This document shows, in pieces, positions 27,075-36,147 of a stretch of 64,000 nucleotides of DNA. Each line of letters opens with the position of its first letter. The stretch's first letter is position 1. The position numbers were made by a program, and so were the translations under genes. Source of the DNA: RH-AL1 sp965249685. Its GTDB lineage: Bacteria; Pseudomonadota; Alphaproteobacteria; Rhizobiales; Beijerinckiaceae. Under the pieces are notes generated by a model. It saw nothing but the letters and a program-made list of their open reading frames with translations. It ran no database searches and was not told the DNA's origin. The stretch is taken from NCBI GenBank assembly GCA_965249685.1, contig CBDFMN010000003.1, forward strand, positions 62,001 through 126,000, given 5' to 3'.

Positions 27075-28730
27075 ATGCGCGTGCAAGACCAGTTACAGAA
27101 GCTTCTGACCAGTCTGGCGCAGCTAGGTTGGCGGCGCCTGACGGCGCTCGGCCTGATCGGCGCGGCGGTTTTCGCGATCACCGGCCTCGGCGGCTATTAT
27201 CTCAGCCGGCCGTCGATGGAGACCCTCTATGCCGGCCTCGACCGGCAGGACGTCAGTGGCATTGGCGCGGCACTCACGGAAGCCGCCATTCCGTTCGACG
27301 TCAGCGCCGACGGCACGACCGTCCTCGTCAAGGGCAGCCAGACCTCGCAGGCGCGCATGCTGCTTGCCGAGAAAGGTCTGCCGCACAGCGCCAACGCCGG
27401 CTACGAGCTCTACGACAAACTCGGCTCGCTCGGCCTGACGTCGTTCATGCAGGATGTGACGCGCGTGCGCGCCATGGAGGGCGAACTCGCCCGCACCATT
27501 CAGACGATGAACGGTATCCGCGCCGCGCGCGTCCATATCGTGTTGCCGGACGAGGGCTCGTTCCGCCGCGCCAAACAGCCGCCGTCGGCCTCCGTGATGA
27601 TCCGCTCCGAAACCATCGCCGACGGCCGCACCGCGGAGGCGATCCGCCACCTCGTCGCCGCTGCCGTGCCCGGCATGACGGTCGACCTCGTCACCGTGCT
27701 CAACACCGACGGTACGCTGCTGTCGTCGGACGCGAGCTCGGCGGAGGCCGCGCCGGGCCGCATGATCTCGTTGGAAAAGACCGTCTCCAAGGACATCCAG
27801 GACAACGTCCGCAAGACGTTGACGCCTTACCTCGGCCTGCACAATTTCCAGGTCACGGTGGCGACCAAGCTCAACACCGACAACCGGCAGACGAACGAGA
27901 CGATCTACAATCCTGACTCGCGGGTCGAGCGCTCGACCCGCGTCGTCAAGGAGAACCAGGTCACGCAGAACAACACCAGCCAGTCGCCCACCACGGTCGC
28001 TAACAATATCCCGTCCGGGGGCGCGCCCACGAACCCCGACAGCAAAACCTCCAACACGGACAACCAGAAGAAGGAGGAGCTCACGAATTACGAGCTTTCC
28101 TCCAAGGTCGTGACGACGGTGAGCGGCGGCTATGCCATCGACCACCTCTCCCTCGCCGTGCTGATCAACAAGGCTGCGCTGGTCGCGAGCGCCTCGCAGA
28201 AGGGGGGCACCGGCCTCGAGGCGCAGATCGCCGACATCGAGCAGGTGGTCTCGTCGGCTGCCGGCTTCAACAAGGCGCGCGGCGACACGATGAAGGTGCT
28301 GGCAGTTGAGTTCGCGGATGCGGGGCACGACCTCGAGCCGATCCCCTCGCAGGGGGTGGTCGATATCCTCCTGCGCCAGTCCGGGACGGCGATCAACGCC
28401 GCGACCGTGCTCATCGTGGCGATCCTGCTCATCCTCTTCGGCATCCGCCCGCTGACGCGCGTACTCGCGCCGCCGGCAACCGCCGTTGCGGAGCTGCCGA
28501 CGATCGAGCCGCTCGCGGACTTCGCCGCGTTGCCGTCCTCGTTCGGAACGGAGGAGGACTCGATGGGACTGCCGATGCTCGAGATGGAGACCGAGCCGAA
28601 CCTCATCGAGGATGTCACCAGCAAGCCGAAACGCTCGCCGCAGCGGCGGCTGGAGCAGATGGTCGAGTATGACGAGCGCCAGGCCGCCGCCATCCTGAAG
28701 CAATGGGTTCAGCAGGGGAGCGCGGCCTGA
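27075..28730 (+). CDS. fliF: flagellar MS-ring protein FliF
   Basis: MS-ring subunit of 551 residues with two membrane spans, near residues 22-45 and about 440-460. The family segments SLGLTSFMQDVTRVRAMEGELARTI and RAARVHIVLPDEGSF are present. The C-terminal tail (LEQMVEYDERQAAAILKQWV) is the FliG-binding region. The ATG at 27075 follows the flagellin 2 terminator, so the promoter must lie in the 70 bases between. Its TGA overlaps the next ATG. Confidence 0.96.
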   Translation: MRVQDQLQKLLTSLAQLGWRRLTALGLIGAAVFAITGLGGYYLSRPSMETLYAGLDRQDVSGIGAALTEAAIPFDVSADGTTVLVKGSQTSQARMLLAEKGLPHSANAGYELYDKLGSLGLTSFMQDVTRVRAMEGELARTIQTMNGIRAARVHIVLPDEGSFRRAKQPPSASVMIRSETIADGRTAEAIRHLVAAAVPGMTVDLVTVLNTDGTLLSSDASSAEAAPGRMISLEKTVSKDIQDNVRKTLTPYLGLHNFQVTVATKLNTDNRQTNETIYNPDSRVERSTRVVKENQVTQNNTSQSPTTVANNIPSGGAPTNPDSKTSNTDNQKKEELTNYELSSKVVTTVSGGYAIDHLSLAVLINKAALVASASQKGGTGLEAQIADIEQVVSSAAGFNKARGDTMKVLAVEFADAGHDLEPIPSQGVVDILLRQSGTAINAATVLIVAILLILFGIRPLTRVLAPPATAVAELPTIEPLADFAALPSSFGTEEDSMGLPMLEMETEPNLIEDVTSKPKRSPQRRLEQMVEYDERQAAAILKQWVQQGSAA

Positions 28731-29356
28731 TGAACGCGCCCCTCTCGCGGTTCCTCGTCGAGTTCGCCGGCGCGTCCTCCTTGGCTGGCCCGCTTTCCGA
28801 TGCCGAGACGGAGGTCTTCGAGGCCGAGCCGCTGGTGACGCTCACGGCAGAGGCGTTTGAACAGCAGTTGGGCGAGGCGCGGGAGGTGGCCGCTGCCGCC
28901 GCGCGCACGCAGGTCGAAACGGAGTTGCGGGCTGCGTTCGACGAGGAGCGTGCAGCGCAACTGGGTCGTTTCGAGGCGGAGCGCGAGGCGTGGGCTCGGG
29001 AGCAAGGGCAGGCGCTCGGCGAGAGCCTGACAACCGCGGTCGCCAGCCTGGAGACCGCCGTGTCGGAAGCCTTGGCCGCCGCTTTGCGGCCGCTGTTTGA
29101 GGAGACGTGCCGCACCCGCGTGCTCGCCGAATTGGACGCGGCCGTTCGGGCCTTGCTCGGCGACCCCGGCCATCCCTCCGTGCGCATCGAAGGCCCCCTC
29201 GACCTGCTCACCGCCTTCGGCGACGCGCACGGCAGCGACCTCGCCTTGGACTATGTCGTCTCGGACCACGCCGAGCTGACGATCATCGCCGATGGCACCC
29301 GGATCGCGACGCGCCTGTCCGACTGCCTCGCCTGTTTCTCCATCACCGAAGGGTAG
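28730..29356 (+). CDS. FliH-like flagellar export ATPase regulator (divergent)
   Basis: A 208-residue acidic, Ala/Glu-rich protein overlapping fliF by one base. A long helical segment at about residues 35-120 is followed by a small alpha/beta end (residues 140-205). That architecture matches FliH/HrpE-family stators of the FliI ATPase. Sequence similarity to enterobacterial FliH is weak, and the assignment rests on layout, position after fliF, and the lack of another FliH candidate in the window. Confidence 0.55.
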   Translation: MNAPLSRFLVEFAGASSLAGPLSDAETEVFEAEPLVTLTAEAFEQQLGEAREVAAAAARTQVETELRAAFDEERAAQLGRFEAEREAWAREQGQALGESLTTAVASLETAVSEALAAALRPLFEETCRTRVLAELDAAVRALLGDPGHPSVRIEGPLDLLTAFGDAHGSDLALDYVVSDHAELTIIADGTRIATRLSDCLACFSITEG

Positions 29357-29361
29357 CCGCG

Positions 29362-30636
29362 ATGTCCGACGGCGAGCACAGCCACGAGATCTTCATCATC
29401 AAGCGGCACGGCGGCCACGAGGAGGGCCACCACGGCGGGGTGTGGAAAATCGCCTTCGCCGACTTTATGACGGCGATGATGGCGTTCTTCCTCGTCATGT
29501 GGCTCATCAGCGCCAACGACAAGACGAAGGCGACGATCGCCAGCTATTTCAACCCGGTGAAGCTGGTTGACACCACCACCCAGCCGAAGGGTCTCGAGGA
29601 CTCGAAGGCCGTCGAGAGTTCCGCCTCGTCCAGCAAAGGCGCCAAGCCCGTGGAGAGCAAGGAGACGCCCTCCAAAGAGCATCCCAAGGCCCAGGCGCAG
29701 GAGGCCGCCAAGAGCGGCGGCGAGGAGCCGACGTCGGCCAAGGCCAGGGAAAAGCACCTCGCTGCGGCGATGCAGGACGATCCCTACGCGGCCTTGACGG
29801 AGATCGCTGGCCAGAAGGGTGCGGGCGAGGCCGCCGCGGCCGCGATGCCGGCTGCCAGCAGCAACAAGGTCTCGGTCAGCGCGATCAGCCGCAAGGGTGG
29901 CGAGGCTTTCCGCGACCCGTTCTCGCCACCGCCACCTCTGCAGGCTCCGTTGGCGTCGACGGAGGCGGCCGATCTCGATCTCCAGCCCGCAGCCCCCGGC
30001 GGCGCCAACCCCGCCCTCAGGGAGCCCCACCCCATCAAGCACGAAGGCACCGGCAAGGATGCGGGCGCCAGCACAAACGTTGGAGCGACAGAGAAGAGCG
30101 AGGCGGGCCTCAAGGTGGAGGGCGCGAGCGAATCGCAGGCCAGGGCGCTGCCCCCGCCCGCAAGCCCGGCCGTCGGCGGCGCCGACATCAAGGCGCAGAT
30201 CGCCGCCGCGGTGAAGGCGAACGGCGGTGACAAGGGTGGCCCGCAGGTCGAGGTGCGCAAGGCCGAAGGGGGTGTCCTCATCAGCCTCACCGACACCGCC
30301 GATTACGAGATGTTCTCGACCGCCTCGGCGGTGCCGACGCGCAAGGTCGTGCTCCTGATGGAGCGGATCGCCGACGTGCTAAAGGCGCGGCCGGGTAAGA
30401 TCGTCATCCGCGGCTTCACCGACGCGCGCCCCTACAAGCCTGGCCGCTACGACAACTGGCACCTGTCGCTCGATCGCGCGCAGACGACGCATTACATGCT
30501 GGTGCGCGGCGGTTTCGAAGAGGCGCGTGTCTCGCACATCGAAGGCTATGCGGATCGCAACCTGCGTCTCGCCGCCAATCCCGGCAGCCCCGTCAATCGA
30601 CGCATCGAAATCCTCCTGCGTGAGGACGCGCCATGA
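29362..30636 (+). CDS. motB: flagellar motor stator protein MotB
   Basis: Stator subunit of 424 residues. The single helix FADFMTAMMAFFLVMWL carries the proton-channel Asp34. A long Ala/Lys/Ser-rich periplasmic linker (about residues 60-280) precedes the OmpA/MotB peptidoglycan-binding domain (VIRGFTDARPY, ending NRRIEILLRED). The linker is longer than in enterics, as seen in rhizobia that use MotC. The stop overlaps the motC ATG (ATGA). motA is encoded separately near 51.8 kb. Confidence 0.94.
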   Translation: MSDGEHSHEIFIIKRHGGHEEGHHGGVWKIAFADFMTAMMAFFLVMWLISANDKTKATIASYFNPVKLVDTTTQPKGLEDSKAVESSASSSKGAKPVESKETPSKEHPKAQAQEAAKSGGEEPTSAKAREKHLAAAMQDDPYAALTEIAGQKGAGEAAAAAMPAASSNKVSVSAISRKGGEAFRDPFSPPPPLQAPLASTEAADLDLQPAAPGGANPALREPHPIKHEGTGKDAGASTNVGATEKSEAGLKVEGASESQARALPPPASPAVGGADIKAQIAAAVKANGGDKGGPQVEVRKAEGGVLISLTDTADYEMFSTASAVPTRKVVLLMERIADVLKARPGKIVIRGFTDARPYKPGRYDNWHLSLDRAQTTHYMLVRGGFEEARVSHIEGYADRNLRLAANPGSPVNRRIEILLREDAP

Positions 30637-31790
30637 CCCTGCCGCGGGTTGCCGCGGCGCTGACCGGCTTGCTGCTGACCGCCGCGCCGGCCGTCGCCGA
30701 GCCTGCCGGCTCGTCGCCGCCCTACGAGATGATGCGGGCGCTGTCTCTCCTCCAGGACCAGATCGCCGCAGGCAACGCGATCGCCCAGATCGGCGAGGTC
30801 AAGATGATCGAGCGGATGGCGGAGCGCTTCGCCACCGTCGATCCCTCGATCTGGAAGGACAAGCGCAACGCCCGCGCGCTGATTCTCTACCTCTTCGGAG
30901 GTGGCAACGCGTCGGCGATCGACGGCATCGTCGACAAGGACGATATCGCCAAGGGCTACGAGGTGCTGTTCCTCGGCGCGATGGCCTATTCGTTGGGCGA
31001 CGACGCCAAGGCGCGCGCCTCGCTCCTGCCGATCGACGCCCGCAACCTGCCGAGCGGTTTGGGTGGTCACCTGGCGCTCGTGCAGGCGACGCTTGTCGCC
31101 AACCAGGACCGGCCCCGCGCCCTCCAGCTGCTCGACCTCGCGCGGCTGCTGGAGCCGGGGACTCTCGTGGAGGAGGCGGCGCTGCGCAAGGAGATGTTCC
31201 TGATCGGCGCCGATGGCGACGTCGAAAAATTCGGGCTCCTGGCGCGCCGTTACGAGCGCGGCTTCGCCAAATCGATCTATGCCGAGAACTTCCGGCAATT
31301 GCGGATCAAGACCGCCATGGAGATCGGCAAGGCCGATAGCGTGGAGGGCAACAAACGCCTGGACCGCTTCCTCGGCAGCGTCGAACCCCGCCAGCGCCAG
31401 GCCATCTACCTGGCCGTCGCTAAGAATGCGATCCTGGACGGGCACTCCATCGCGGGGGCTTCCGCAGGCGCAGCCGCGGCGCGTCTGTCGGACAAGCCGG
31501 ACGCCGAGCAGGCCCGTGGCCTGGTCTATTTCGGTGCCGCGACGGTGGTCGGCAGCGACTACGAAGGTGGCCTCAAGGCCCTGCGGGGCATCGACCCTGC
31601 GCGGCTGACGGCCCGGGACGCGGCCCTGCGGGCTTCGGCCCTCGAAGTGGCGGCGATGATCCGTGCCTCGACCCTCGAAGGGCAGGACGCCTCCGCCGGA
31701 ACCGAGCGCGCGACCGTCCAGCAAACCGTCGTCGACGCCGAAACATCCCTCAAAGCTTCCGACGCCCTTCTGAAGAGGACCGACCCTTGA
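30633..31790 (+). CDS. motC: periplasmic motility protein MotC
   Basis: A 385-residue exported protein characteristic of Rhizobiales. It binds MotB in the periplasm and helps open or regulate the stator. A signal peptide (to about AVAEP) is followed by an alpha-helical repeat region containing PYEMMRALSLLQDQIAAGN and the FGGGNASAIDGIV segment. It is coupled to motB upstream and to the fliK gene downstream through a TTGA overlap. Confidence 0.92.
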   Translation: MTLPRVAAALTGLLLTAAPAVAEPAGSSPPYEMMRALSLLQDQIAAGNAIAQIGEVKMIERMAERFATVDPSIWKDKRNARALILYLFGGGNASAIDGIVDKDDIAKGYEVLFLGAMAYSLGDDAKARASLLPIDARNLPSGLGGHLALVQATLVANQDRPRALQLLDLARLLEPGTLVEEAALRKEMFLIGADGDVEKFGLLARRYERGFAKSIYAENFRQLRIKTAMEIGKADSVEGNKRLDRFLGSVEPRQRQAIYLAVAKNAILDGHSIAGASAGAAAARLSDKPDAEQARGLVYFGAATVVGSDYEGGLKALRGIDPARLTARDAALRASALEVAAMIRASTLEGQDASAGTERATVQQTVVDAETSLKASDALLKRTDP

Positions 31791-33130
31791 TCCTGGCGCG
31801 CACCCTTCCCGCCGCGGGGGCGACGGCACGCCAGGGCGGAAGCCCTGCCGCGCAGACGCCCGATGCTGCCGGCACGCCGTTCGGCGGCGTTCTCGACAAA
31901 GTCCTCGACCACTCGGATCAGCGACCCGCCTTGCCGCCTTCCTTACCGCAAGGGCCGGACGCATCCCTCGCCTCGGCGAGGCAGCCTCGCGACGGCTTGC
32001 TCGGCAGCCCGGCCGGATCGCCCTTACGAAAGGCCAGTCCACCGGCCTTTCCCGCGCAGGTGGCGGCGCTTTCGACCGCGACGGCGGCTTACCCGGTGCA
32101 GGGAGCGGCGGACAAGGCCACGCCCGTGCCGGCTGCGGCCACTCCTGGTGTGGTGCCTCCTGTCGATCTCGCCGCCGTCTTCGCCGTCCTTCCCGCCGCC
32201 GTCGAGGCTCCCGCCACCAAGGCGGTGGCCGACGGCAAGAGCGCGCCGGCGCGAGGCCGCGGCGTGGTCCAGCCCCCCGCCCTGGCAGACGGGGCAGGGG
32301 TTCCCGCGAGCGGCGTACCCTACGCAGCCTCGCTGTCGCAGCTGTTTGGCACCCTGCCCCTTCCGACGCCGCAGGTGCTGGTCGCCGCGGCAAACAAGCC
32401 CACGCAGGCCGGTGCGACGCCGAGCACGCTGGTGGACGCGGGCGCGAAAATTCTGGATCGGGCTATCTCGGCGGAGGTCGCCGCGGCGCCGCACGCCACG
32501 AAGGCGGGAGAGAGCGGCGGCGCGTTCGCCGACGCGCTCGCTCCCGTCATCAAGTCGGTCAGCGTCGAGACGCAGCTTGCCCCGGCCGTCGTGCCGTCGC
32601 CGATGCAGCAGGTGATCGCCACGGTGCGGACGCTTGGTGCAGCCCCGGCTGCCGCCGTCGCCGTGCCGGCGCCGCCGCTGCTGTCAAACCGGACGACGAC
32701 GCTCGTCCTTGAGCCGGCGAACCTGGGCACCATCACGGTCCGCATGCAGCTTCGTGGCGGCAGCCTGGACCTGCACCTCGACGTCGGCAACTCCCAGACG
32801 CTCGGCCTCCTTACTAAGGAGAAGGACAGCCTCGCCGCCGCGATGGCGTCCCAGGACTATCAGATCGGAACGCTCACCATGCGAGCGAGCGACACGCAAA
32901 CCAGCTCGCAGGGAAGCGACAATGGCTCACGACCTCACGACCAGCCGAGCGGCGGAACCCCGTCAGGGGGCGGCGGCACCGCGCAGCAAGGCCCGGCCTG
33001 GCAAGGCGGGTCCGGCTATTCGCGGCAGCAGGCCGGCGGCGGTCGGGACCGCAGCGCGGACGACAAGCCGGCCACGCCGCGCCCTCCGGTCCCTGCTGCT
33101 CTGCCTGATGCCGCTGGCGTCTATATCTGA
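31787..33130 (+). CDS. fliK: flagellar hook-length control protein FliK (MotD)
   Basis: A 447-residue Ala/Pro-rich export substrate that measures hook length. The long disordered N-terminal part is followed by the conserved FliK C-terminal domain, about residues 300-365 (LVLEPANLGTITVRMQLRGG). A Gly/Ser/Gln-rich tail follows. The start is TTG, overlapping the motC stop by four bases. In Sinorhizobium the equivalent gene was first named motD. The 3' end overlaps the next gene in another frame by over 200 bases if that gene starts at 32922. Confidence 0.85.
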   Translation: MILARTLPAAGATARQGGSPAAQTPDAAGTPFGGVLDKVLDHSDQRPALPPSLPQGPDASLASARQPRDGLLGSPAGSPLRKASPPAFPAQVAALSTATAAYPVQGAADKATPVPAAATPGVVPPVDLAAVFAVLPAAVEAPATKAVADGKSAPARGRGVVQPPALADGAGVPASGVPYAASLSQLFGTLPLPTPQVLVAAANKPTQAGATPSTLVDAGAKILDRAISAEVAAAPHATKAGESGGAFADALAPVIKSVSVETQLAPAVVPSPMQQVIATVRTLGAAPAAAVAVPAPPLLSNRTTTLVLEPANLGTITVRMQLRGGSLDLHLDVGNSQTLGLLTKEKDSLAAAMASQDYQIGTLTMRASDTQTSSQGSDNGSRPHDQPSGGTPSGGGGTAQQGPAWQGGSGYSRQQAGGGRDRSADDKPATPRPPVPAALPDAAGVYI

Positions 33131-33692
33131 ACTCCTCGGCGGGCCGCTCAGCCGACCTGCCCTGGCGCTGGAGGCGCCCTCCTGCGAGCGCGAGATCGCC
33201 GCGGCCGCGCATCGATACGACATCCCGCTGGCCGTCTTCTACGCCGTTGGGCTCAACGAAACGGGGAGCCGAGGGCGCCTGCAGCCCTTCTCCATGAACA
33301 TCGACGGGCGCGCGGCACTCAACGCCTCGCTCGCGGATGCCTTGCGCGCGTTCGGCGAGGCGCGGGCGAAGGGCGCCCGGATGATCGACATCGGTTGCAT
33401 GCAGATCAACCATCACTATCACAGCGCCAATTTTCCGTCGCTGAGTGCCATGTTCGACCCCGCGCAGAACATCGACTACGCCGCGCGCTTCCTCCGCGAC
33501 CTCAAGGTGCGCGAGAAGTCCTGGACCATGGCCGTCGCGCGCTACAACGCCGGGCCCGACAACAACCCGGCGCAAAAGCGCTATGTCTGCGCGGTCCTGA
33601 ACAAGATGGTCGCGAGTGGCTTCGGCGCCTGGACGGACAAGGCGCGCGCCTTCTGTGCCCCCGCAGCATCACTCACGGCCGCCTCGCCGTGA
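32922..33692 (+). CDS. lytic transglycosylase (SLT domain), flagellar-associated
   Basis: A peptidoglycan-cleaving enzyme likely used to open the wall for the rod. A hydrophobic export segment (about residues 52-80) precedes the SLT domain, where Glu113 in VGLNETGSR is the probable catalytic acid. DIGCMQIN and ARYNAGP are family motifs. The ATG at 32922 has GGGAAG upstream and gives 256 residues. A start at 33105 would remove the overlap with fliK but shorten the signal sequence. Position after fliK fits rhizobial flagellar clusters. Confidence 0.82.
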   Translation: MAHDLTTSRAAEPRQGAAAPRSKARPGKAGPAIRGSRPAAVGTAARTTSRPRRALRSLLLCLMPLASISELLGGPLSRPALALEAPSCEREIAAAAHRYDIPLAVFYAVGLNETGSRGRLQPFSMNIDGRAALNASLADALRAFGEARAKGARMIDIGCMQINHHYHSANFPSLSAMFDPAQNIDYAARFLRDLKVREKSWTMAVARYNAGPDNNPAQKRYVCAVLNKMVASGFGAWTDKARAFCAPAASLTAASP

Positions 33693-33957
33693 CGGCCAAA
33701 AAAAGTTGCGGCGGCCTGGCGCTTGTCCGCCACACCGGTTAACGTATATTAACCCGGGAATACTCGTCTCATTATGAGACACGAAGCAAAAGAACTTTCA
33801 GTTCTTGTTAATCGACCTAAACCGGAAGTCATGGCCCAACCTTAAGCTATTATTCATATGGGCGTTTGGAGCCGAAATCCCGGCAATGGTTAATATCCGT
33901 TTACCCTATTCTTTAAGGTGCCGGCTAGCATCGAAGCACGGTGATTCGGGGGCTTCG
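33693..33957. other. ftcR upstream region, AT-rich with three inverted repeats
   Basis: These 265 bases precede ftcR and are clearly more AT-rich than the neighbours. No protein is credible here. Three inverted repeats sit within 70 bases (separate entry). The region should contain the ftcR promoter and its regulators' sites. Confidence 0.6.
33737..33806. promoter_or_regulatory. three clustered inverted repeats upstream of ftcR
   Basis: Within 70 bases lie GGTTAA-CGTATA-TTAACC (33737-33754), GTCTCAT-T-ATGAGAC (33766-33780) and AAGAACT-TTC-AGTTCTT (33790-33806). The first also reads as TTAA-N6-TTAAC, one base short of the CtrA box TTAA-N7-TTAAC known to control flagellar regulators in alphaproteobacteria. 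Roles are inferred; none has a T-tract that would make it a terminator. Confidence 0.5.
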
Positions 33958-34692
33958 ATGCTTGTTATGGTTGACGACCGCCAGTTGGTGACAGCCGGCT
34001 ATGCGATGGGCTTCAAGGGCGAAGGCGTGTGCGCCACCGGCTTTGTGCCGGACGACTTCCGCGCTTGGCTGAACGGCGTCCCGGACCACGAGATCGTCGC
34101 GATCGAGGGCTTCCTGCTCGGCGACTTCGAGGGCCGGCTCGCCTGCGCCAAACTGATCCGGTCCCGCTCGCGGGCGCCGATCATCGCGATGATCGACATG
34201 CAGTCACTGGAACAGACGCTGACCCTCTTCGAGGCCGGCGTCGACGATGTCGTGCGCAAGCCGATCCACGTGCGCGAACTCCTCGCTCGCATCGGGGCCA
34301 TCCGGCGCCGCGCTGATCTCGACGGGCCGGCGGGAACCGACAAGACATTGGCCGTGCACGGCGACTTGCGCGTCTATTTCGACGGGCGCGACCCCGATGT
34401 CGGCGGCGAGACGCTGCGCCTGCCGCGTCGCGAACGCCGCATCCTCGAGTTCCTCGTGCGCAACAGGGGCAGAAGGGTGACGAAGGCGCAAATCTTTAAT
34501 TCTATCTATGGGATCTTCGACGAGGACGTCGAAGAGAACGTCGTTGAGAGCCACGTCAGCAAGCTGCGCAAGAAGCTGCGTAGCCATCTCGGTTACGATC
34601 CCATCGATTCCAAGAGATATCTTGGCTATTGCATTCAATTCGATATCAAACAAACGGGAATCGGGCGCGACATGCTGGTCGATGCGGCGTAG
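33958..34692 (+). CDS. ftcR: flagellar transcriptional regulator FtcR/Rem
   Basis: A 244-residue OmpR-type regulator that activates flagellar genes in Rhizobiales. The N-terminal receiver is atypical: DD is present early, but the usual phospho-acceptor Asp is replaced in the AIEGFLLGD stretch, and the GVDDVVRKP segment is kept. The C-terminal winged helix includes LRLPRRERRILEFLVRN and ENVVESHVSKLRKKLR. The ATG at 33958 matches known FtcR starts; an in-frame extension to 33805 lies in the palindromic control region. Activation is probably by abundance rather than phosphorylation. Confidence 0.93.
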   Translation: MLVMVDDRQLVTAGYAMGFKGEGVCATGFVPDDFRAWLNGVPDHEIVAIEGFLLGDFEGRLACAKLIRSRSRAPIIAMIDMQSLEQTLTLFEAGVDDVVRKPIHVRELLARIGAIRRRADLDGPAGTDKTLAVHGDLRVYFDGRDPDVGGETLRLPRRERRILEFLVRNRGRRVTKAQIFNSIYGIFDEDVEENVVESHVSKLRKKLRSHLGYDPIDSKRYLGYCIQFDIKQTGIGRDMLVDAA

Positions 34693-34751
34693 ACCACGTC
34701 CCATCGCGGCAATCGGTACGGACGAAGTCACCTTACATCAGGAGAACAGGT

Positions 34752-35939
34752 ATGAGTCTATTCTCGGCGCTGCGCACCTCGGTGTCCGGCATGAATGCAC
34801 AAAGTAGTTACCTCAGCGCCATCGGCGACAACATCGCCAATTCCAGCACCGTCGGCTACAAGAAGGCCTCGACCGAATTCCAGACTGTCCTCGGCGAGCA
34901 GACACCCGGCAGCTACGAGTCGGGTGGCGTCTTGGCGCAGACACGCTACGGCGTGACGGAGCAGGGCACGATCAATTCCACCACCAGTTCGACGGACCTT
35001 GCCATCAACGGCCCAGGCTTCTTCCTGGTCAACAACGGAGGACAGAGCGGGACACTGCTGACGCGCGCCGGCTCCTTCGTGCCGGACCAGAACGGGAACC
35101 TCGTCAACACGGCAGGCTATTTCCTACTCGGCAACAAGATCGGGCCGGACGGGACACCCTCGACGGACCTGACGCCTGTCAACATCTCGAGCACCAAGCT
35201 GCAGGCGGTGCCGACCACGACCGGGATCATCGCTGGCAACCTGCCGTCCTCCGACGCCAGAGGCGCGGTCGAGACGACCTCGGCCATGCTGTATGATTCG
35301 TCCGGCGCCCAGGTGGCCGCCAACCTGTCGTTCACGAAGACGAGTACCGGCTGGAACGTGAACGCGGAGGCGGCGGCCAACCCGGGCACCTCCATCGGTT
35401 CCCTGTCCCTGACGTTCGACTCCACGGGGCAACTCGCCGCGACGGGCAACACCCTGACGCTCAGCGTGCCGCAGGCGAGTGGTTCCGGCGCCAACAGCGT
35501 CGTGAGCCTCGACCTCTCGACGATGACCTCGCTCGCGAGCCCCTTGGCCCTTACTCACGACATCACCGGCTCGGCGCCGTCGCAACTGGCGAAGGTCGTC
35601 ATCGGCGCCGACGGCACCCTGACAGGCGTCTACGGTAGCGCCGCCAAGGCCAACCTCTACAAAATTCCTGTGGCCACCGTGACCAGCCCGGACAACCTCA
35701 CGGCGATCACCGGTGACGTCTACCAGCTCAGCCAGACGTCCGGCCCTATGACGACCCAGACGGCGGGTCAGGGCGCGGCGGGCAAGATCCTGTCCGACAA
35801 CCTCGAAGCCTCGACGGTCGACCTCGCGACGGAATTGACGAACATGATTGTCGCGCAACGATCCTACGAGGCGAACTCGAAGGTGCTGCAGGCGGCATCC
35901 GAGCTCCTTTCCAAACTCAACCAGATCCAGACCGGCTAG
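34752..35939 (+). CDS. flgE: flagellar hook protein FlgE
   Basis: Hook subunit of 395 residues with the N-terminal SVSGMNAQSSYLSAIGDNIANSSTVGYKK motif, the INGPGFFLV core and the C-terminal NLEASTVDLATELTNMIVAQRSYEANSK motif. GGAGAACAGG precedes the ATG. An intrinsic terminator follows 40 bases after the stop. Confidence 0.96.
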   Translation: MSLFSALRTSVSGMNAQSSYLSAIGDNIANSSTVGYKKASTEFQTVLGEQTPGSYESGGVLAQTRYGVTEQGTINSTTSSTDLAINGPGFFLVNNGGQSGTLLTRAGSFVPDQNGNLVNTAGYFLLGNKIGPDGTPSTDLTPVNISSTKLQAVPTTTGIIAGNLPSSDARGAVETTSAMLYDSSGAQVAANLSFTKTSTGWNVNAEAAANPGTSIGSLSLTFDSTGQLAATGNTLTLSVPQASGSGANSVVSLDLSTMTSLASPLALTHDITGSAPSQLAKVVIGADGTLTGVYGSAAKANLYKIPVATVTSPDNLTAITGDVYQLSQTSGPMTTQTAGQGAAGKILSDNLEASTVDLATELTNMIVAQRSYEANSKVLQAASELLSKLNQIQTG

Positions 35940-35978
35940 GATTGAAGCTTCGAGGCAGCTACCGGCTCGCGACCACGT

Positions 35979-36009
35979 CAGGCGTCCCTCGGGGCGCCTG
36001 CTTCTTTTT
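35979..36009 (+). terminator. intrinsic terminator of flgE
   Basis: CAGGCG pairs with CGCCTG around a 10-base loop whose ends can also pair, followed by the T-rich CTTCTTTTT. It separates flgE from the flgK operon. Confidence 0.8.
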
Positions 36010-36041
36010 ATCGTCTCGCGCCGGAGACGTTGTGGCCCAGG

Positions 36042-36053
36042 ACGTTAACGTTA
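36042..36053. promoter_or_regulatory. palindrome upstream of flgK
   Basis: ACGTTAACGT is a perfect 10-base palindrome; with the next bases it contains the octamer TAACGTTA that is also upstream of flagellin 2. It lies about 95 bases ahead of the flgK ATG, in the only AT-rich part of this gap. It may be an FtcR or CtrA-type site; not proven. Confidence 0.35.
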
Positions 36054-36147
36054 GCGAACGCAGTAAACGATTCCTCCATTATTTTAGAAGAGGGTTGAGA
36101 GGTCGGAGGCAGATGCCAATGATGAGAACATAAGGCATTGAGACACG

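Noticed and set aside
33805..33957. N-terminal extension of ftcR
   Set aside because: It would translate the palindromic AT-rich control region; the FtcR family starts at 33958.
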